From: Nitratifractor salsuginis DSM 16511
GTDB lineage: Bacteria > Campylobacterota > Campylobacteria > Campylobacterales > Sulfurovaceae
DNA: 64,000 nucleotides
Direction: 5' to 3'
NCBI RefSeq assembly: GCF_000186245.1
Contig: NC_014935.1
Span: forward strand, 930,001 to 994,000
The notes under the pieces were generated by a model, which was not told the DNA's origin, did no database searches, and saw only the letters and a list, made by a program, of their open reading frames with translations. Shown piece after piece: positions 50,261-58,734 of the stretch. The position numbers and the translations under genes were made by a program. Each line of letters begins with the position of its first letter. The stretch's first letter is position 1.

Positions 50261-51513
50261 GCACGTCACAAATGATCCACTACGCGGTGGCGAACCGTGA
50301 GATCCTGATCCCCAACTTCATCGTTATCGCTACGACTTTGGTCCTGACCCTGCTGCTTTTCGCCAAACCGATCGAGAAGAGCTCCTGGTGGGCGGCGACG
50401 GCAATCCCGCTGGCTTCCATCATCGGGAGCGGTTTTCTGGTGGTGGCGCCTATTTTGCAGATGAGTATGGGGGTCTATGCCCCCTTTGCGATGACGGGGC
50501 TCGTTACCGTGGCCTATCTCATCGGCGCGGCGATCCGTTTCAACATCCATCACGTCGAACCCAAACTGGCCGCCGGGACCCTCCATCCCGCTCCTCATAC
50601 CCTGGAGATCCTCTCCCAGTGGGCCCTGGCTTTTGCCTATGTGGTCTCTGTGACCTACTATCTGGCTCTCTTCGGGGATTTTGCCCTGCGGGGGGTCAAT
50701 GTGGTCAATCCCATTCTCTCCCACACCATCACGACCGCCATTTTGATTTTCATTGCCGTCTATGGCCGCTACCGGGGTTTCAATTTTCTCGGCCGCTTCG
50801 AAGCGGTCAAGCTGGGGATCATCGGAGGTTTGCTGGCGGGCCTGGCCTACGGCAACTATCACGCCTGGGCACAGCAGCTCTGGCATCTGCCTCCGGTCAA
50901 GGAACCCACGCTGCACGACTGGCGGATCGTCCTGGGGATGCTCATCGTGGTGCAGGGCTTCGAGACTTCCCGCTATCTGGGCGATAAGTTCCCTCCGATG
51001 CTGCGGATCCGTACGATGCGCTATGCCCAGTGGATCAGCGCGGGGATCTATATCGTCTACATTACCTTGATGCTCTACTATTTCAACTATCCTCTGCCTC
51101 CGGAGGGCCAGGATACCGCTATCATCACCCTTTCACGTCATGTTGCGACGGTCCTGCCCGTGATGCTCCTGGCCCTGGCGCTCATCGCCCAGTTCGATGC
51201 CGCCATCGCCGATGCCCAGGGGGGTGCGGGGCTATTCGAAGAGCTGAGCAAGCGCAAGATCACCGTCAACACCGGCTATATCATCATCGCGGTGGGCGGG
51301 ATCCTCATCGTCTGGAGCTCCAATATCTTCCAGATCATCACCTACGCGTCCCAGGCCTTCGCGGTCTACTATATGCTCCAGAGTATGGTAGCGGCCCTCA
51401 CGGCCGCCAAACACGAGGATATCCCCCATCGCTGGCCCAAATTCTTCGGCTTCGCCCTGGTGGCTTCGCTAGCCGCCACGGTCGTGATCTTCGGAATCCC
51501 CGCGGGCGGTTGA
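50257..51513 (+). CDS. Polytopic membrane protein, distant APC/NSS-like
   Basis: 418 residues, about eleven to twelve membrane segments, no recognised motif. Some features suggest a LeuT-type fold (MTGLVTVAYLIGAAIRFN, DAAIADAQGGAGLFEELSKR), and it contains FQIITYASQAFAVYYMLQS. ATGA overlap with the APC gene upstream implies a pair, either two subunits or a transporter with a partner. I cannot name a function. Confidence 0.72.
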   Translation: MSTSQMIHYAVANREILIPNFIVIATTLVLTLLLFAKPIEKSSWWAATAIPLASIIGSGFLVVAPILQMSMGVYAPFAMTGLVTVAYLIGAAIRFNIHHVEPKLAAGTLHPAPHTLEILSQWALAFAYVVSVTYYLALFGDFALRGVNVVNPILSHTITTAILIFIAVYGRYRGFNFLGRFEAVKLGIIGGLLAGLAYGNYHAWAQQLWHLPPVKEPTLHDWRIVLGMLIVVQGFETSRYLGDKFPPMLRIRTMRYAQWISAGIYIVYITLMLYYFNYPLPPEGQDTAIITLSRHVATVLPVMLLALALIAQFDAAIADAQGGAGLFEELSKRKITVNTGYIIIAVGGILIVWSSNIFQIITYASQAFAVYYMLQSMVAALTAAKHEDIPHRWPKFFGFALVASLAATVVIFGIPAGG

Positions 51514-51548
51514 TCCTGATCAAAGAAAATGAATATAGAGGAGAGGGA

Positions 51549-52106
51549 ATGGTAAATCGTGAGCGGGTCAGGGAGTTGACGGAGAGGTTACGGGAAACGG
51601 AAAAGGAACTCTATCGTGAACTCAAGAACGAAGAGGATAAGGTCAGCTGCGATTTTGCCACGGAACGGATCGGACTTTGGGACTACATCCGGCGCGGGAA
51701 GATCAGTTATTGGCTAAGCGCCCCCGTGATCTACGGGATGATCGTCCCGGCAGTGATCCTCGATTGTTGCGTGACGATCTATCAGGCGGTCTGTTTTCCT
51801 ATCTATGGCATCCCCAAGGTGCGGCGCAGTGATTACATCGTGATCGACCGTCACCGGCTGCCCTATCTCAACGCCCTGCAAAAACTCAACTGCGCCTACT
51901 GCGGCTATTTCAACGGCCTCATCGACTATGTGCGGGAGATCGCTTCCCGGACCGAGGAGTTCTGGTGCCCCATCCGCCATTCACGACGTGTGCGGGGTGT
52001 GCCGACACGTTATTGGCACTTTATGCGCTATGGCGACGGCAAGGATCTGATGAAACGCTGGAAAAAGCTGAGAGAAGAGCTCAAAAAAGAGGGTGAAGAG
52101 CGCTGA
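51549..52106 (+). CDS. Conserved-looking membrane-associated protein with Cys motif
   Basis: 185 residues from ATG 51549. N-terminal helical region LTERLRETEKELYRELKNE, a hydrophobic stretch (about 57-84), then KLNCAYCGYFNGLIDYVREI with Cys-X2-Cys and WCPIRHSRRVRG. The pattern suggests zinc or redox binding. The start is preceded by GAGAGGG. Family not recognised; I recall similar uncharacterised proteins in other proteobacteria. Convergent with clcA. Confidence 0.65.
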   Translation: MVNRERVRELTERLRETEKELYRELKNEEDKVSCDFATERIGLWDYIRRGKISYWLSAPVIYGMIVPAVILDCCVTIYQAVCFPIYGIPKVRRSDYIVIDRHRLPYLNALQKLNCAYCGYFNGLIDYVREIASRTEEFWCPIRHSRRVRGVPTRYWHFMRYGDGKDLMKRWKKLREELKKEGEER

Positions 52107-52125
52107 TCCCGCTAAGGAAGAGGGA

Positions 52126-53400
52126 TCAAACCTCGTTGGCGGCCAATTTCCGGATATGGAAGATCCGGTCCATCAAAAAGCCGGTCAGGACCACGGTGAC
52201 GGCGGTGGGGACGATGATGTTGTAATCGTAGGTGATCTCCAGAGCCAGGACCACGGCGGTTAGAGGCAGGCGCATCACCACACCCATAAAGACCGAAGCG
52301 CCGATGGCGGCGAAGGCATAGGAGTGCACCGGGATCCCGGCATAGAGCTGCAGGGCTTCTCCGTAACCGTATCCGATGAGGGCGCCGATGCTCATCAGCG
52401 GCAAAAAGAGCCCGCCGACGGCGTTGGCGTAGATGGCCAGGGCCGTGCCCAGGATCCGTAGCAGAACGACCAGGAGCAGAAGTTTTAGGGAGATGGGGAT
52501 GGTGCCGTTGATGAGGGCGGCGACCATCTCGTGCCCCGAAAAAGCGGCGATGGGTGCTTGCCAGAGTAGCGTCCCCACCGTCGCGCCCCCCAGCAGGGCG
52601 AAGAAGAGGTCCCGATATCGACCCGCACGTGAAGCGACGAAGCGGTCGAGGAAGAGCAGCAGCCACTTTTTCAGCGCCAGGTAGAGAAAGAGAAAGATCA
52701 GGATCACCGGGATGAAGAGCAGGCTGCCGAGGAGGTAACTGTAATCGAAGTGCCGGCCGATGGAGTAGTGGAAGACCAGGGGCTTGAGGAAGAGGTAGGC
52801 AACGCCGAAGGCAAGAGAGGCGCCGAGGATGATGGGGCCCATCCGGCGGTTGAGGAATTCATAGGCGATGTTCTCCAGGGCGAAGGTGATGCCGGTGACG
52901 GGAGAGACGAAGACGGCGGCGATCCCGCTGCTGGCCCCGAGGCTGATGATGAGGGTTACGAATTTTCCGGGCAGATGAAAGAGCCGGTTGAAACGGTAGG
53001 CGATCATAGCGCCGATGGCGGCGGAGGGCCCCTCGTTTCCCACATTGAAACCGCTGGCTAGGGAGAGCACCGAGGCGATGATTTTGAGCACGAGCCCCTT
53101 GAGGGTGATGGTGTAGCGGTTCTCCTGCACCGCCTGGGCGATCTCGGCCACCCCGTACTCCCGCACGGAGGGGTCCAGGGCGATGAGCCGTTGGACCAGA
53201 AGGATCGCAGCCGTGGGGACGAGGTAGAGATACCACAGAGGCAACTTACGGGTATCGACGAGGGGATCGGGACCGTAGAAGAGATGGGTGACGGCCTCGG
53301 TAAGCAGGACGTAAAAGGAGATGGCCAGACCGCTGGAGAGGCCGACGAGGATGCCGAGCCCCAGAATCCGAAAGGGGAGCGGGCGGTCCGGTATCTGCAT
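52126..53400 (-). CDS. ClC-family chloride channel / H+-Cl- exchanger
   Basis: 424 residues, ten or more membrane segments. ClC motif 2, GFNVGNEGPSAAIGAM, contains the gating Glu; the usual GK/REGP is here GNEGP. NAVGGLFLPLMSIGALIGYG is motif 3. The first ClC motif (GSGIP) is not obvious near DTRKLP. An exchanger, rather than a channel, is suggested only by the family size and acid context. No CBS domains. Its ATG overlaps the marC TGA by one base. Confidence 0.86.
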   Translation of the reverse strand: MQIPDRPLPFRILGLGILVGLSSGLAISFYVLLTEAVTHLFYGPDPLVDTRKLPLWYLYLVPTAAILLVQRLIALDPSVREYGVAEIAQAVQENRYTITLKGLVLKIIASVLSLASGFNVGNEGPSAAIGAMIAYRFNRLFHLPGKFVTLIISLGASSGIAAVFVSPVTGITFALENIAYEFLNRRMGPIILGASLAFGVAYLFLKPLVFHYSIGRHFDYSYLLGSLLFIPVILIFLFLYLALKKWLLLFLDRFVASRAGRYRDLFFALLGGATVGTLLWQAPIAAFSGHEMVAALINGTIPISLKLLLLVVLLRILGTALAIYANAVGGLFLPLMSIGALIGYGYGEALQLYAGIPVHSYAFAAIGASVFMGVVMRLPLTAVVLALEITYDYNIIVPTAVTVVLTGFLMDRIFHIRKLAANEV

Positions 53401-54047
53401 CAGTGCCCCATCCAGAGGCTCTTGACCCCGCCGATGAGGAACTGGGCGGCGATCGCCCCGACGATGAGCCCCATGATCCGGGTCATGATCTTCATCCCGG
53501 TGACTCCCAGCGTCCGGCTGATGACCCCGGCATTACGCAGCACGAGATAGACCGTCAGGGAGGCGAGGAGGATCGCGACGCTGATCAGGGCGTAAGAGAC
53601 CCAGGGGCTGAAAAGCTCCCTGCCGTGGGTGTCGAGCACGACGATGGTGGCGATGACCCCGGGGCCGAAGAGAATGGGGATTCCCAGGGGGATGATGGAG
53701 ATATCCTCTTTTTCCTGGGCTTCGGCCCGCTCTTCGGGGGTGTGTCGGGTTTTGGTCGATTGCCCGGCGGCCATATTCATCGCGATCATCATCAGGATGA
53801 TCCCGCCGATGACCTTGACGGAGTAGACATTGATGCCGAAAAGTTTGAAGATGAACTCTCCGGTGAAAAGGGTCACGAGTGAAGCGATCAACACGGTCAG
53901 CGTGGCCCGTGCGGCGACGGGACGGATATTGGCCGGGGTGGGAGGCGTGATCATCGAGACCATAATCCCCGCCGCGGCGATGGGGTTGAGGATGGTGACG
54001 AGGGCGATGGTGTCATGGATCAGGGGGCTGATGAGCTGCGTGATCAT
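53400..54047 (-). CDS. MarC-family integral membrane protein
   Basis: 215 residues from ATG 54047, six membrane segments. Family start ALVTILNPIAAAGIMVSMI, the central LGIPILFGPGVIATIVVLD and the final IMGLIVGAIAAQFLIGGV match MarC (UPF0056). The earlier link to multiple antibiotic resistance is not supported; function unknown. ATGA overlap with the upstream dedA stop. Confidence 0.85.
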   Translation of the reverse strand: MITQLISPLIHDTIALVTILNPIAAAGIMVSMITPPTPANIRPVAARATLTVLIASLVTLFTGEFIFKLFGINVYSVKVIGGIILMMIAMNMAAGQSTKTRHTPEERAEAQEKEDISIIPLGIPILFGPGVIATIVVLDTHGRELFSPWVSYALISVAILLASLTVYLVLRNAGVISRTLGVTGMKIMTRIMGLIVGAIAAQFLIGGVKSLWMGH

Positions 54048-54634
54048 TGGGAATCTTTTTCTGAATCCTCCTCTTCGTCTTTTTGCGCGATGAAGAGGAC
54101 CAGGAAGATGATGATGACAAAAAGGACCAGCACGATATTCTTCTGGGCGAAAAGGATCAGTTCGATTGCCTGCTGGCCGAAGAAGTAGCCGATGGAGAGG
54201 AACGCGGCGGCCCAGAGCAGAATGCCGATGATGTCGTAGAAGAGGAACTTCATATAAGAGTAGCCCGACATGCTCACGGTGAGCAGAGCGGGGATGTGGG
54301 TGCCGTAGATGAAACGCTCGAAGACGATGAGCCAGGAGCCCCATTTCTGGAACCAGGCGACGACCTGTTCCCGGCGGCCGGGGCGTTTCTCCAGCCAATG
54401 GAGCGCTTTTTTCTCGAAGAGCCTCCCGAAAAGGAAAACGGCATTGTCCCCGATGAAGGCACCGGCGATGGCGACGAGATAGGCTTTGTCGAAGGTGAAC
54501 ACTTCCCCCTGGGAAATGAGCCATCCGGTGAGCATCAGTCCGATCTCCCCTTCCATAATACTCCAGATGAAGAGGGCGACATATCCGTATTTCATCAAGA
54601 CGAACACAGGAAGACTGAAGAGTTGAAGAAGCAC
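54044..54634 (-). CDS. DedA/VTT-family membrane protein (copy 2)
   Basis: 196 residues from GTG 54634, with AAAGG in front. IMEGEIGLMLTGWLISQGEV, AFIGDNAVFLFGRLFEKKA, and VVAWFQKWGSWLIVFERFIYGTHIPALLTVSMSGY carry the DedA Arg and Gly motifs. Differs clearly from copy 1 at 39801. Acidic C-terminus. In a run with marC and clcA. Confidence 0.86.
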   Translation of the reverse strand: MLLQLFSLPVFVLMKYGYVALFIWSIMEGEIGLMLTGWLISQGEVFTFDKAYLVAIAGAFIGDNAVFLFGRLFEKKALHWLEKRPGRREQVVAWFQKWGSWLIVFERFIYGTHIPALLTVSMSGYSYMKFLFYDIIGILLWAAAFLSIGYFFGQQAIELILFAQKNIVLVLFVIIIFLVLFIAQKDEEEDSEKDSQ

Positions 54635-54681
54635 GGGACAAACCTTTGGAAAGAGTTATCGCAATGATAACGTAACGATGC

Positions 54682-55221
54682 TCATTTTACTTTCCAGGGG
54701 GTCGAAGCGGGAAGATGCCTACGGTCCAGGACCCGGCAGCGGACATTATAGGCGCTCATGAGGTGCCGCAGTTTGAGGGTGAGGTCGGCCAGGGTGAGTT
54801 TGTAATGGCGCAGGGCTTTTTCGGAGAGATCCCGTTCGAGAAAGAGGATCACTTCCACTTTCGCCTCTTCCCGAGTGCAGAGCAGCGTGTAAAAGGGGGC
54901 GAACTCTTCGAGGCCCAGCCGTTTGGCCCCGATCATCGCGGCGAAGGTGTCGACGAATTTTTTGGCGACATCGTTGAGGAGCCGTCCGTTTTGCTGCTTG
55001 GCGAGATTCTGTCGGCTGTGGCCCCGGAAATCCTTGATCTCGATGAGTTGGAGCAGATCGTCGTGGGCCGCGAGGATATCCACGGCTTTCATCCCTTCGA
55101 GCCACTGGACCCGGTCGCGGTAGAAAGAGCTGGCGTCGAACTTGCTGACCCGCCAATCCTCGGGAAAGGTAAAGACCAATCGGGTGGGGGGTGTCCCTTC
55201 GGCGATGACCGGCATGCTCAC
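54682..55221 (-). CDS. PD-(D/E)XK-like nuclease paired with AAA ATPase
   Basis: 179 residues, no signal. The strand VDILAAHDDLLQLIEIKDF has Asp48 and, 13 residues on, Glu61-X-Lys63, the spacing of a PD-(D/E)XK active site; a helix with GHSRQNLAKQQNGRLL follows. The rest (VEVILFLERDLSEKALRHY, LTLKLRHLMSAYNVRC) may be an accessory region. Start is either GTG 55221 (GTGA overlap with the ATPase stop) or ATG 55215. No family name recognised; the call rests on motif and pairing. Confidence 0.6.
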   Translation of the reverse strand: MSMPVIAEGTPPTRLVFTFPEDWRVSKFDASSFYRDRVQWLEGMKAVDILAAHDDLLQLIEIKDFRGHSRQNLAKQQNGRLLNDVAKKFVDTFAAMIGAKRLGLEEFAPFYTLLCTREEAKVEVILFLERDLSEKALRHYKLTLADLTLKLRHLMSAYNVRCRVLDRRHLPASTPWKVK

Positions 55222-56240
55222 TCCAGCTCCAGATAGCGGTCGGCCTGGCTGAGCGCTTCGTCCAGGGTCACCAGAGGGGTGACCTTTTCCAAAGAATCGC
55301 TCTCCTGGAGGGTAAGGCGGTGTTTGGCATCGTAGCCAAGGGCGATGTAGTGGCTCGGCAGCTTGGCGAAGCTTTTGCGATGGGAGAGGATCTCGATCTC
55401 CCGCAGCAGAAAGAGGCTGTGGGTGCTGAGCAGCACCTGGACCCCCTGCAGAGCCAGCGACATCAATATATCGGCGACCTGCCGCAGGAGTTTGGGGTTG
55501 AGGTTGGTTTCGGGTTCATCCCAGAAGAGCAGGCTTCCGGGGCGTAAAGTTCCGTTTTGGATGAGCCGGGCGATGGTGGCGAGTTTGGCGACCCCTTCGC
55601 CCGCCAGGGTCATCTCCCGCTTGCCGTATCGTGGGGAGTGGAGGTAGAAACGTTCCTGCTCTCTGTGGACCGTTCCGCCGATCATCCCTTCGATGCGGCG
55701 TTGCAACCCGCTCATTTTTTCATCGACCGCTTCTGTGGGAGGATGGTCGATGGCCGCTGCCAGATCGTAATAGGTGGCATCGAAGGCCCGCTCTTTTCGC
55801 TCCGCCAAGTCCAAAAAGCCTTGATAGCCCGTGAGGACTTCCGCCGTGGGGAGGAAGAGCGGCACCGTTTCGGGGAGTGAGCGGGGGACGCGATCCAGGC
55901 TGAGCCTGTGGCGGCTTTTGGCTGTGAAGCTGAGCGAAAAGCTCTCTTGATCGAAGGATACTGTGATATGGCAGGGGCGTTCACTCTCCCGCCATCCCAC
56001 GAGATGGCCCAGGATATCGGGGCGAAAGACTGCCATCAATCGATCCGCGATCCTCTCGGAAAGATCGGTGTCCGCAAACCGAGAGCGCGTACCGGCGGTC
56101 GCCAGGGTATAGGCAAGCTTGAGAAGGTGGCTCTTGCCCGAGCCGTTCTCCCCGATGACCACATTGAGCCCCGGGACGAAGCCGATACGGTGCCTGCCCC
56201 GAAAAATGGTGAAGTTCTCCAAACCGAGTTCGCAGATCAT
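55218..56240 (-). CDS. AAA15/AAA21-type ATPase (OLD/RecF-like), partner of the nuclease-like gene
   Basis: 340 residues from ATG 56240 (AAGGAGAAGCG in front). ABC-type head: Walker A VVIGENGSGKSHLLK (30-37), signature-like LAGEGVAKLATIA (212-216), Walker B SLLFWDEPETNLNPKLL (Asp241-Glu242), and STHSLFLLREIEIL with switch His274. Between the Walkers lies a helical region about 170 long, too short for coiled-coil SMC arms. This is the COG3950/AAA_15 layout of many defence ATPases (for example in PARIS, Gabija or Septu-like systems), but also of housekeeping OLD proteins. The stop overlaps the downstream nuclease start (GTGA). Confidence 0.8.
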   Translation of the reverse strand: MICELGLENFTIFRGRHRIGFVPGLNVVIGENGSGKSHLLKLAYTLATAGTRSRFADTDLSERIADRLMAVFRPDILGHLVGWRESERPCHITVSFDQESFSLSFTAKSRHRLSLDRVPRSLPETVPLFLPTAEVLTGYQGFLDLAERKERAFDATYYDLAAAIDHPPTEAVDEKMSGLQRRIEGMIGGTVHREQERFYLHSPRYGKREMTLAGEGVAKLATIARLIQNGTLRPGSLLFWDEPETNLNPKLLRQVADILMSLALQGVQVLLSTHSLFLLREIEILSHRKSFAKLPSHYIALGYDAKHRLTLQESDSLEKVTPLVTLDEALSQADRYLELE

Positions 56241-56260
56241 CGCTTCTCCTTCATTATTTT

Positions 56261-57541
56261 TTAGCCGATCCATTGCCACAGCATCACCCCGGTCAGCGCA
56301 AGGGTGACCAGCAGGGCGAAAATGGCGAAGACATTGCTCCATCGACTGGGGAGGTATTCGCCCATGATAGTGCGGTTGTTGGCGATCAGAAGGGCGATGC
56401 CGATGAGCACGGGGATGAGCATCCCGTCGAGGACCTGGGAGTAGTAGAGGGCATCGACGACGGAGAGGGCGTGACTCATATCGATGATGTCGCCCACGAT
56501 CAGGGCGCCGACGAAGACGATGTAGAAGCCCTTGGCGTCACTGACCTTGTTGTCCATCCCCTCTCTCCAGCCGAAAGTATCGGCTACGGCATAGGCGGTG
56601 GAGCCCGCCAGGACCGGGATGGCGAGAAAACCCGAAACGATGACGCCCAAAGCGAAGAGGGCGAAGGCGTAGCGCCCTGCGGCCGGCTCGAGGGCGGCGG
56701 CCAGGGTGCTGACATCCTGGATCTGCGCATGGGTCCCGTAGAGCATGGCGGCTCCGGCGACGATCATACAGTAGGCCAGGAGATTCGACCAGATCATCCC
56801 TACCAGAGTATCGAAGCTCACCTCATCCGCCTGGACGACACTCTTTTTCTCTTCGTGCTCTTCGGAAGCCTGCCAAAAGAGCAGATAGGGGGAGATGGTG
56901 GTCCCCAGCATCCCGAGCGCGGCGATGGTCCAGGTGGAGGAGGGTTCGATATGGGGGATAAACGTGTTTTCGAGGACTTCGAGCAGCGGCGGCCTGGCCA
57001 GGATGGCCGAGAGGATATAGACCCCCAGCACCGCCGTGAGGCCGATGAGCACCTTTTTGACCGTAGCGTAGCGCCCGAAGGTCACGAGGTAGGCGATCAG
57101 TGCCGTGATGGGGATGAGGAAAGTGACGGTGGGGTAGCCGCTGATGATATGGAAGATGACGGCGATGGCGTTGAGATCGGCACCGATGGTGAGGATGTTG
57201 GCGATGGCCAGTAAGGTGACCATAAGGACGGTGAGCTTTTTCGAGTAAAAAGCGGTGGTGATCTCCGGCAGGCTCTTGCCCGTCACGATGGCGATGCGGG
57301 CGACCATATCCTGGATGGCGATCATCATCGGGGTCGAGAGCAGGAGCAGCCAGAGCTGGCTGAAGCCGGTTGTGGCGCCCACGACGGTATAGGTGACGAT
57401 CCCCGCCGGGTCGTCTCCCGCGCCGCCGGTGATGATGCCCGGGCCCAGTTCTTCGAGCCTTTGACGGTTCTTCTCAATATCGGCTCGGATACGTGCTTTG
57501 AATGGTGAAGGGGTCGCGGGGAACCGCTGGGCCTCGGACAT
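56261..57541 (-). CDS. NRAMP-related divalent metal/cation transporter (non-canonical)
   Basis: 426 residues, about eleven membrane segments. NRAMP fold recognisable by the TM1 segment GPGIITGGAGDDPAGIVTY, GADLNAIAVIFHI and GMLGTTISPYLLFWQASEE in TM6. The canonical TM1 metal motif DPGN is DPAG here and the TM6 MPH motif is replaced by SPYLLFW, so it belongs to NRAMP-related proteins whose ion may be Mg, Al or other rather than Mn/Fe. AAAGGAG precedes ATG 57541. 20 bases upstream of the ATPase. Confidence 0.82.
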   Translation of the reverse strand: MSEAQRFPATPSPFKARIRADIEKNRQRLEELGPGIITGGAGDDPAGIVTYTVVGATTGFSQLWLLLLSTPMMIAIQDMVARIAIVTGKSLPEITTAFYSKKLTVLMVTLLAIANILTIGADLNAIAVIFHIISGYPTVTFLIPITALIAYLVTFGRYATVKKVLIGLTAVLGVYILSAILARPPLLEVLENTFIPHIEPSSTWTIAALGMLGTTISPYLLFWQASEEHEEKKSVVQADEVSFDTLVGMIWSNLLAYCMIVAGAAMLYGTHAQIQDVSTLAAALEPAAGRYAFALFALGVIVSGFLAIPVLAGSTAYAVADTFGWREGMDNKVSDAKGFYIVFVGALIVGDIIDMSHALSVVDALYYSQVLDGMLIPVLIGIALLIANNRTIMGEYLPSRWSNVFAIFALLVTLALTGVMLWQWIG

Positions 57542-57636
57542 ATTCTCTTCTCCTTTATCCGGGGAACGAAACGAAGGTTTCGCTCCTCTGCCCTGATTTT
57601 ACCCTTTTCACACTCTCCTTCTATCTATCCTGTGCC

Positions 57637-58734
57637 TCATCGGATGAGATGGAGGAGAAAGTAGAGGCCGATCCCGGCAGCGAGAATCAGAAGGTTCCCG
57701 ATGAGAAAGAGGGACCAGAACCTCCCGTCGATCGTTCCGTGATATTGGCGGTAGAGGCGCAGGAGAATGAGATTGGCCAGCGCGGCGATCGGGGTGCCGA
57801 AGCCTCCGACGTTACTGCCCCAGAGCAGGGCTTGCCAATAGGGGGTGATCGGCTGAAGGAGCAGCGTGGTTGGAACGTTGCTGATCAGCTGGCTCATAGC
57901 TGCGGCGAGGAGAAAGATGTGATGGGGCCGATGGACCCAGGGGGCGATCAGCTCGTGCACATTGGCAGAGAGGGCCAGAAAGAGCACGAAAGTCAGGAGC
58001 AGGAAATAATCCACACGGAGACTCTCGAGGTCGAAGAGCCAGGCATAAAGCAGCGGCAGGAGAACGACCCCCCAGGGAAGAAGACCGATCACCGCCAGGA
58101 CCAGCAGAAGGAAAAAGACTAAATAGAGGACGGTGTGGATCGGTTTGAGGGGGCGTTCGGGCTGACGGGAGAGCGTAGAGAGCCGCCGGACACCGGCGAA
58201 AGAGACCGCAGCGAGTAACAGGATCGTCATCCCCAGGACGAAGGGGGCGATGGTTTGGAGGAAAGGAAGAAGTCCCGGCTGGTAATGGGCATAAATGAAG
58301 AGATTCTGCGGCGTGCCGAAGGGGAAGAGCGCCGCACCGATATGGGCGGCGAAGGAGGCGAGAAGGATCATCAGGTTCCGGCGGGAGAGACGCATAGCGA
58401 AAAGAAGGGGCACGAGGGTGACCAGAGCCACATCGATGGTGAGGAACATTCCAAGAAGCAGGGCGATGAGGACCAGGCTGGGCCCCAGGGCCGGAAGCCT
58501 CTCGAGTCGGCAACTGGCATGACAGAGCGCCCGGCTGTTCTCGATGCCTTTCAGGGTGACGAAAAATCCCCAGAGCAGGAGGATCGGTGTGAGATCCCGC
58601 TCCGAGACTTTGGGCAAATGGCCCACGGCGACTGTCGTGGCGATCAGGCCCAGCGCCGCGATGAAAAAGAGCCATTCTTTGGCGAGGAGAGCGAGCAGGG
58701 TCCTTCCGCCTCTTTTCAGGAGATCCGATTTCAC
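57637..58734 (-). CDS. ArsB/NhaD/CitM-superfamily ion transporter
   Basis: 365 residues, ten or so membrane helices. Ion-transporter superfamily: two re-entrant regions, LFPFGTPQNLFIYAH in the first half and MSQLISNVPTTLLLQPI with WGSNVGGFGTPIAALANLI in the second. Such proteins export arsenite or exchange Na+/H+ or take up anions; substrate not resolved. GTG start overlaps the NhaP TAG by one base. Confidence 0.82.
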   Translation of the reverse strand: MKSDLLKRGGRTLLALLAKEWLFFIAALGLIATTVAVGHLPKVSERDLTPILLLWGFFVTLKGIENSRALCHASCRLERLPALGPSLVLIALLLGMFLTIDVALVTLVPLLFAMRLSRRNLMILLASFAAHIGAALFPFGTPQNLFIYAHYQPGLLPFLQTIAPFVLGMTILLLAAVSFAGVRRLSTLSRQPERPLKPIHTVLYLVFFLLLVLAVIGLLPWGVVLLPLLYAWLFDLESLRVDYFLLLTFVLFLALSANVHELIAPWVHRPHHIFLLAAAMSQLISNVPTTLLLQPITPYWQALLWGSNVGGFGTPIAALANLILLRLYRQYHGTIDGRFWSLFLIGNLLILAAGIGLYFLLHLIR

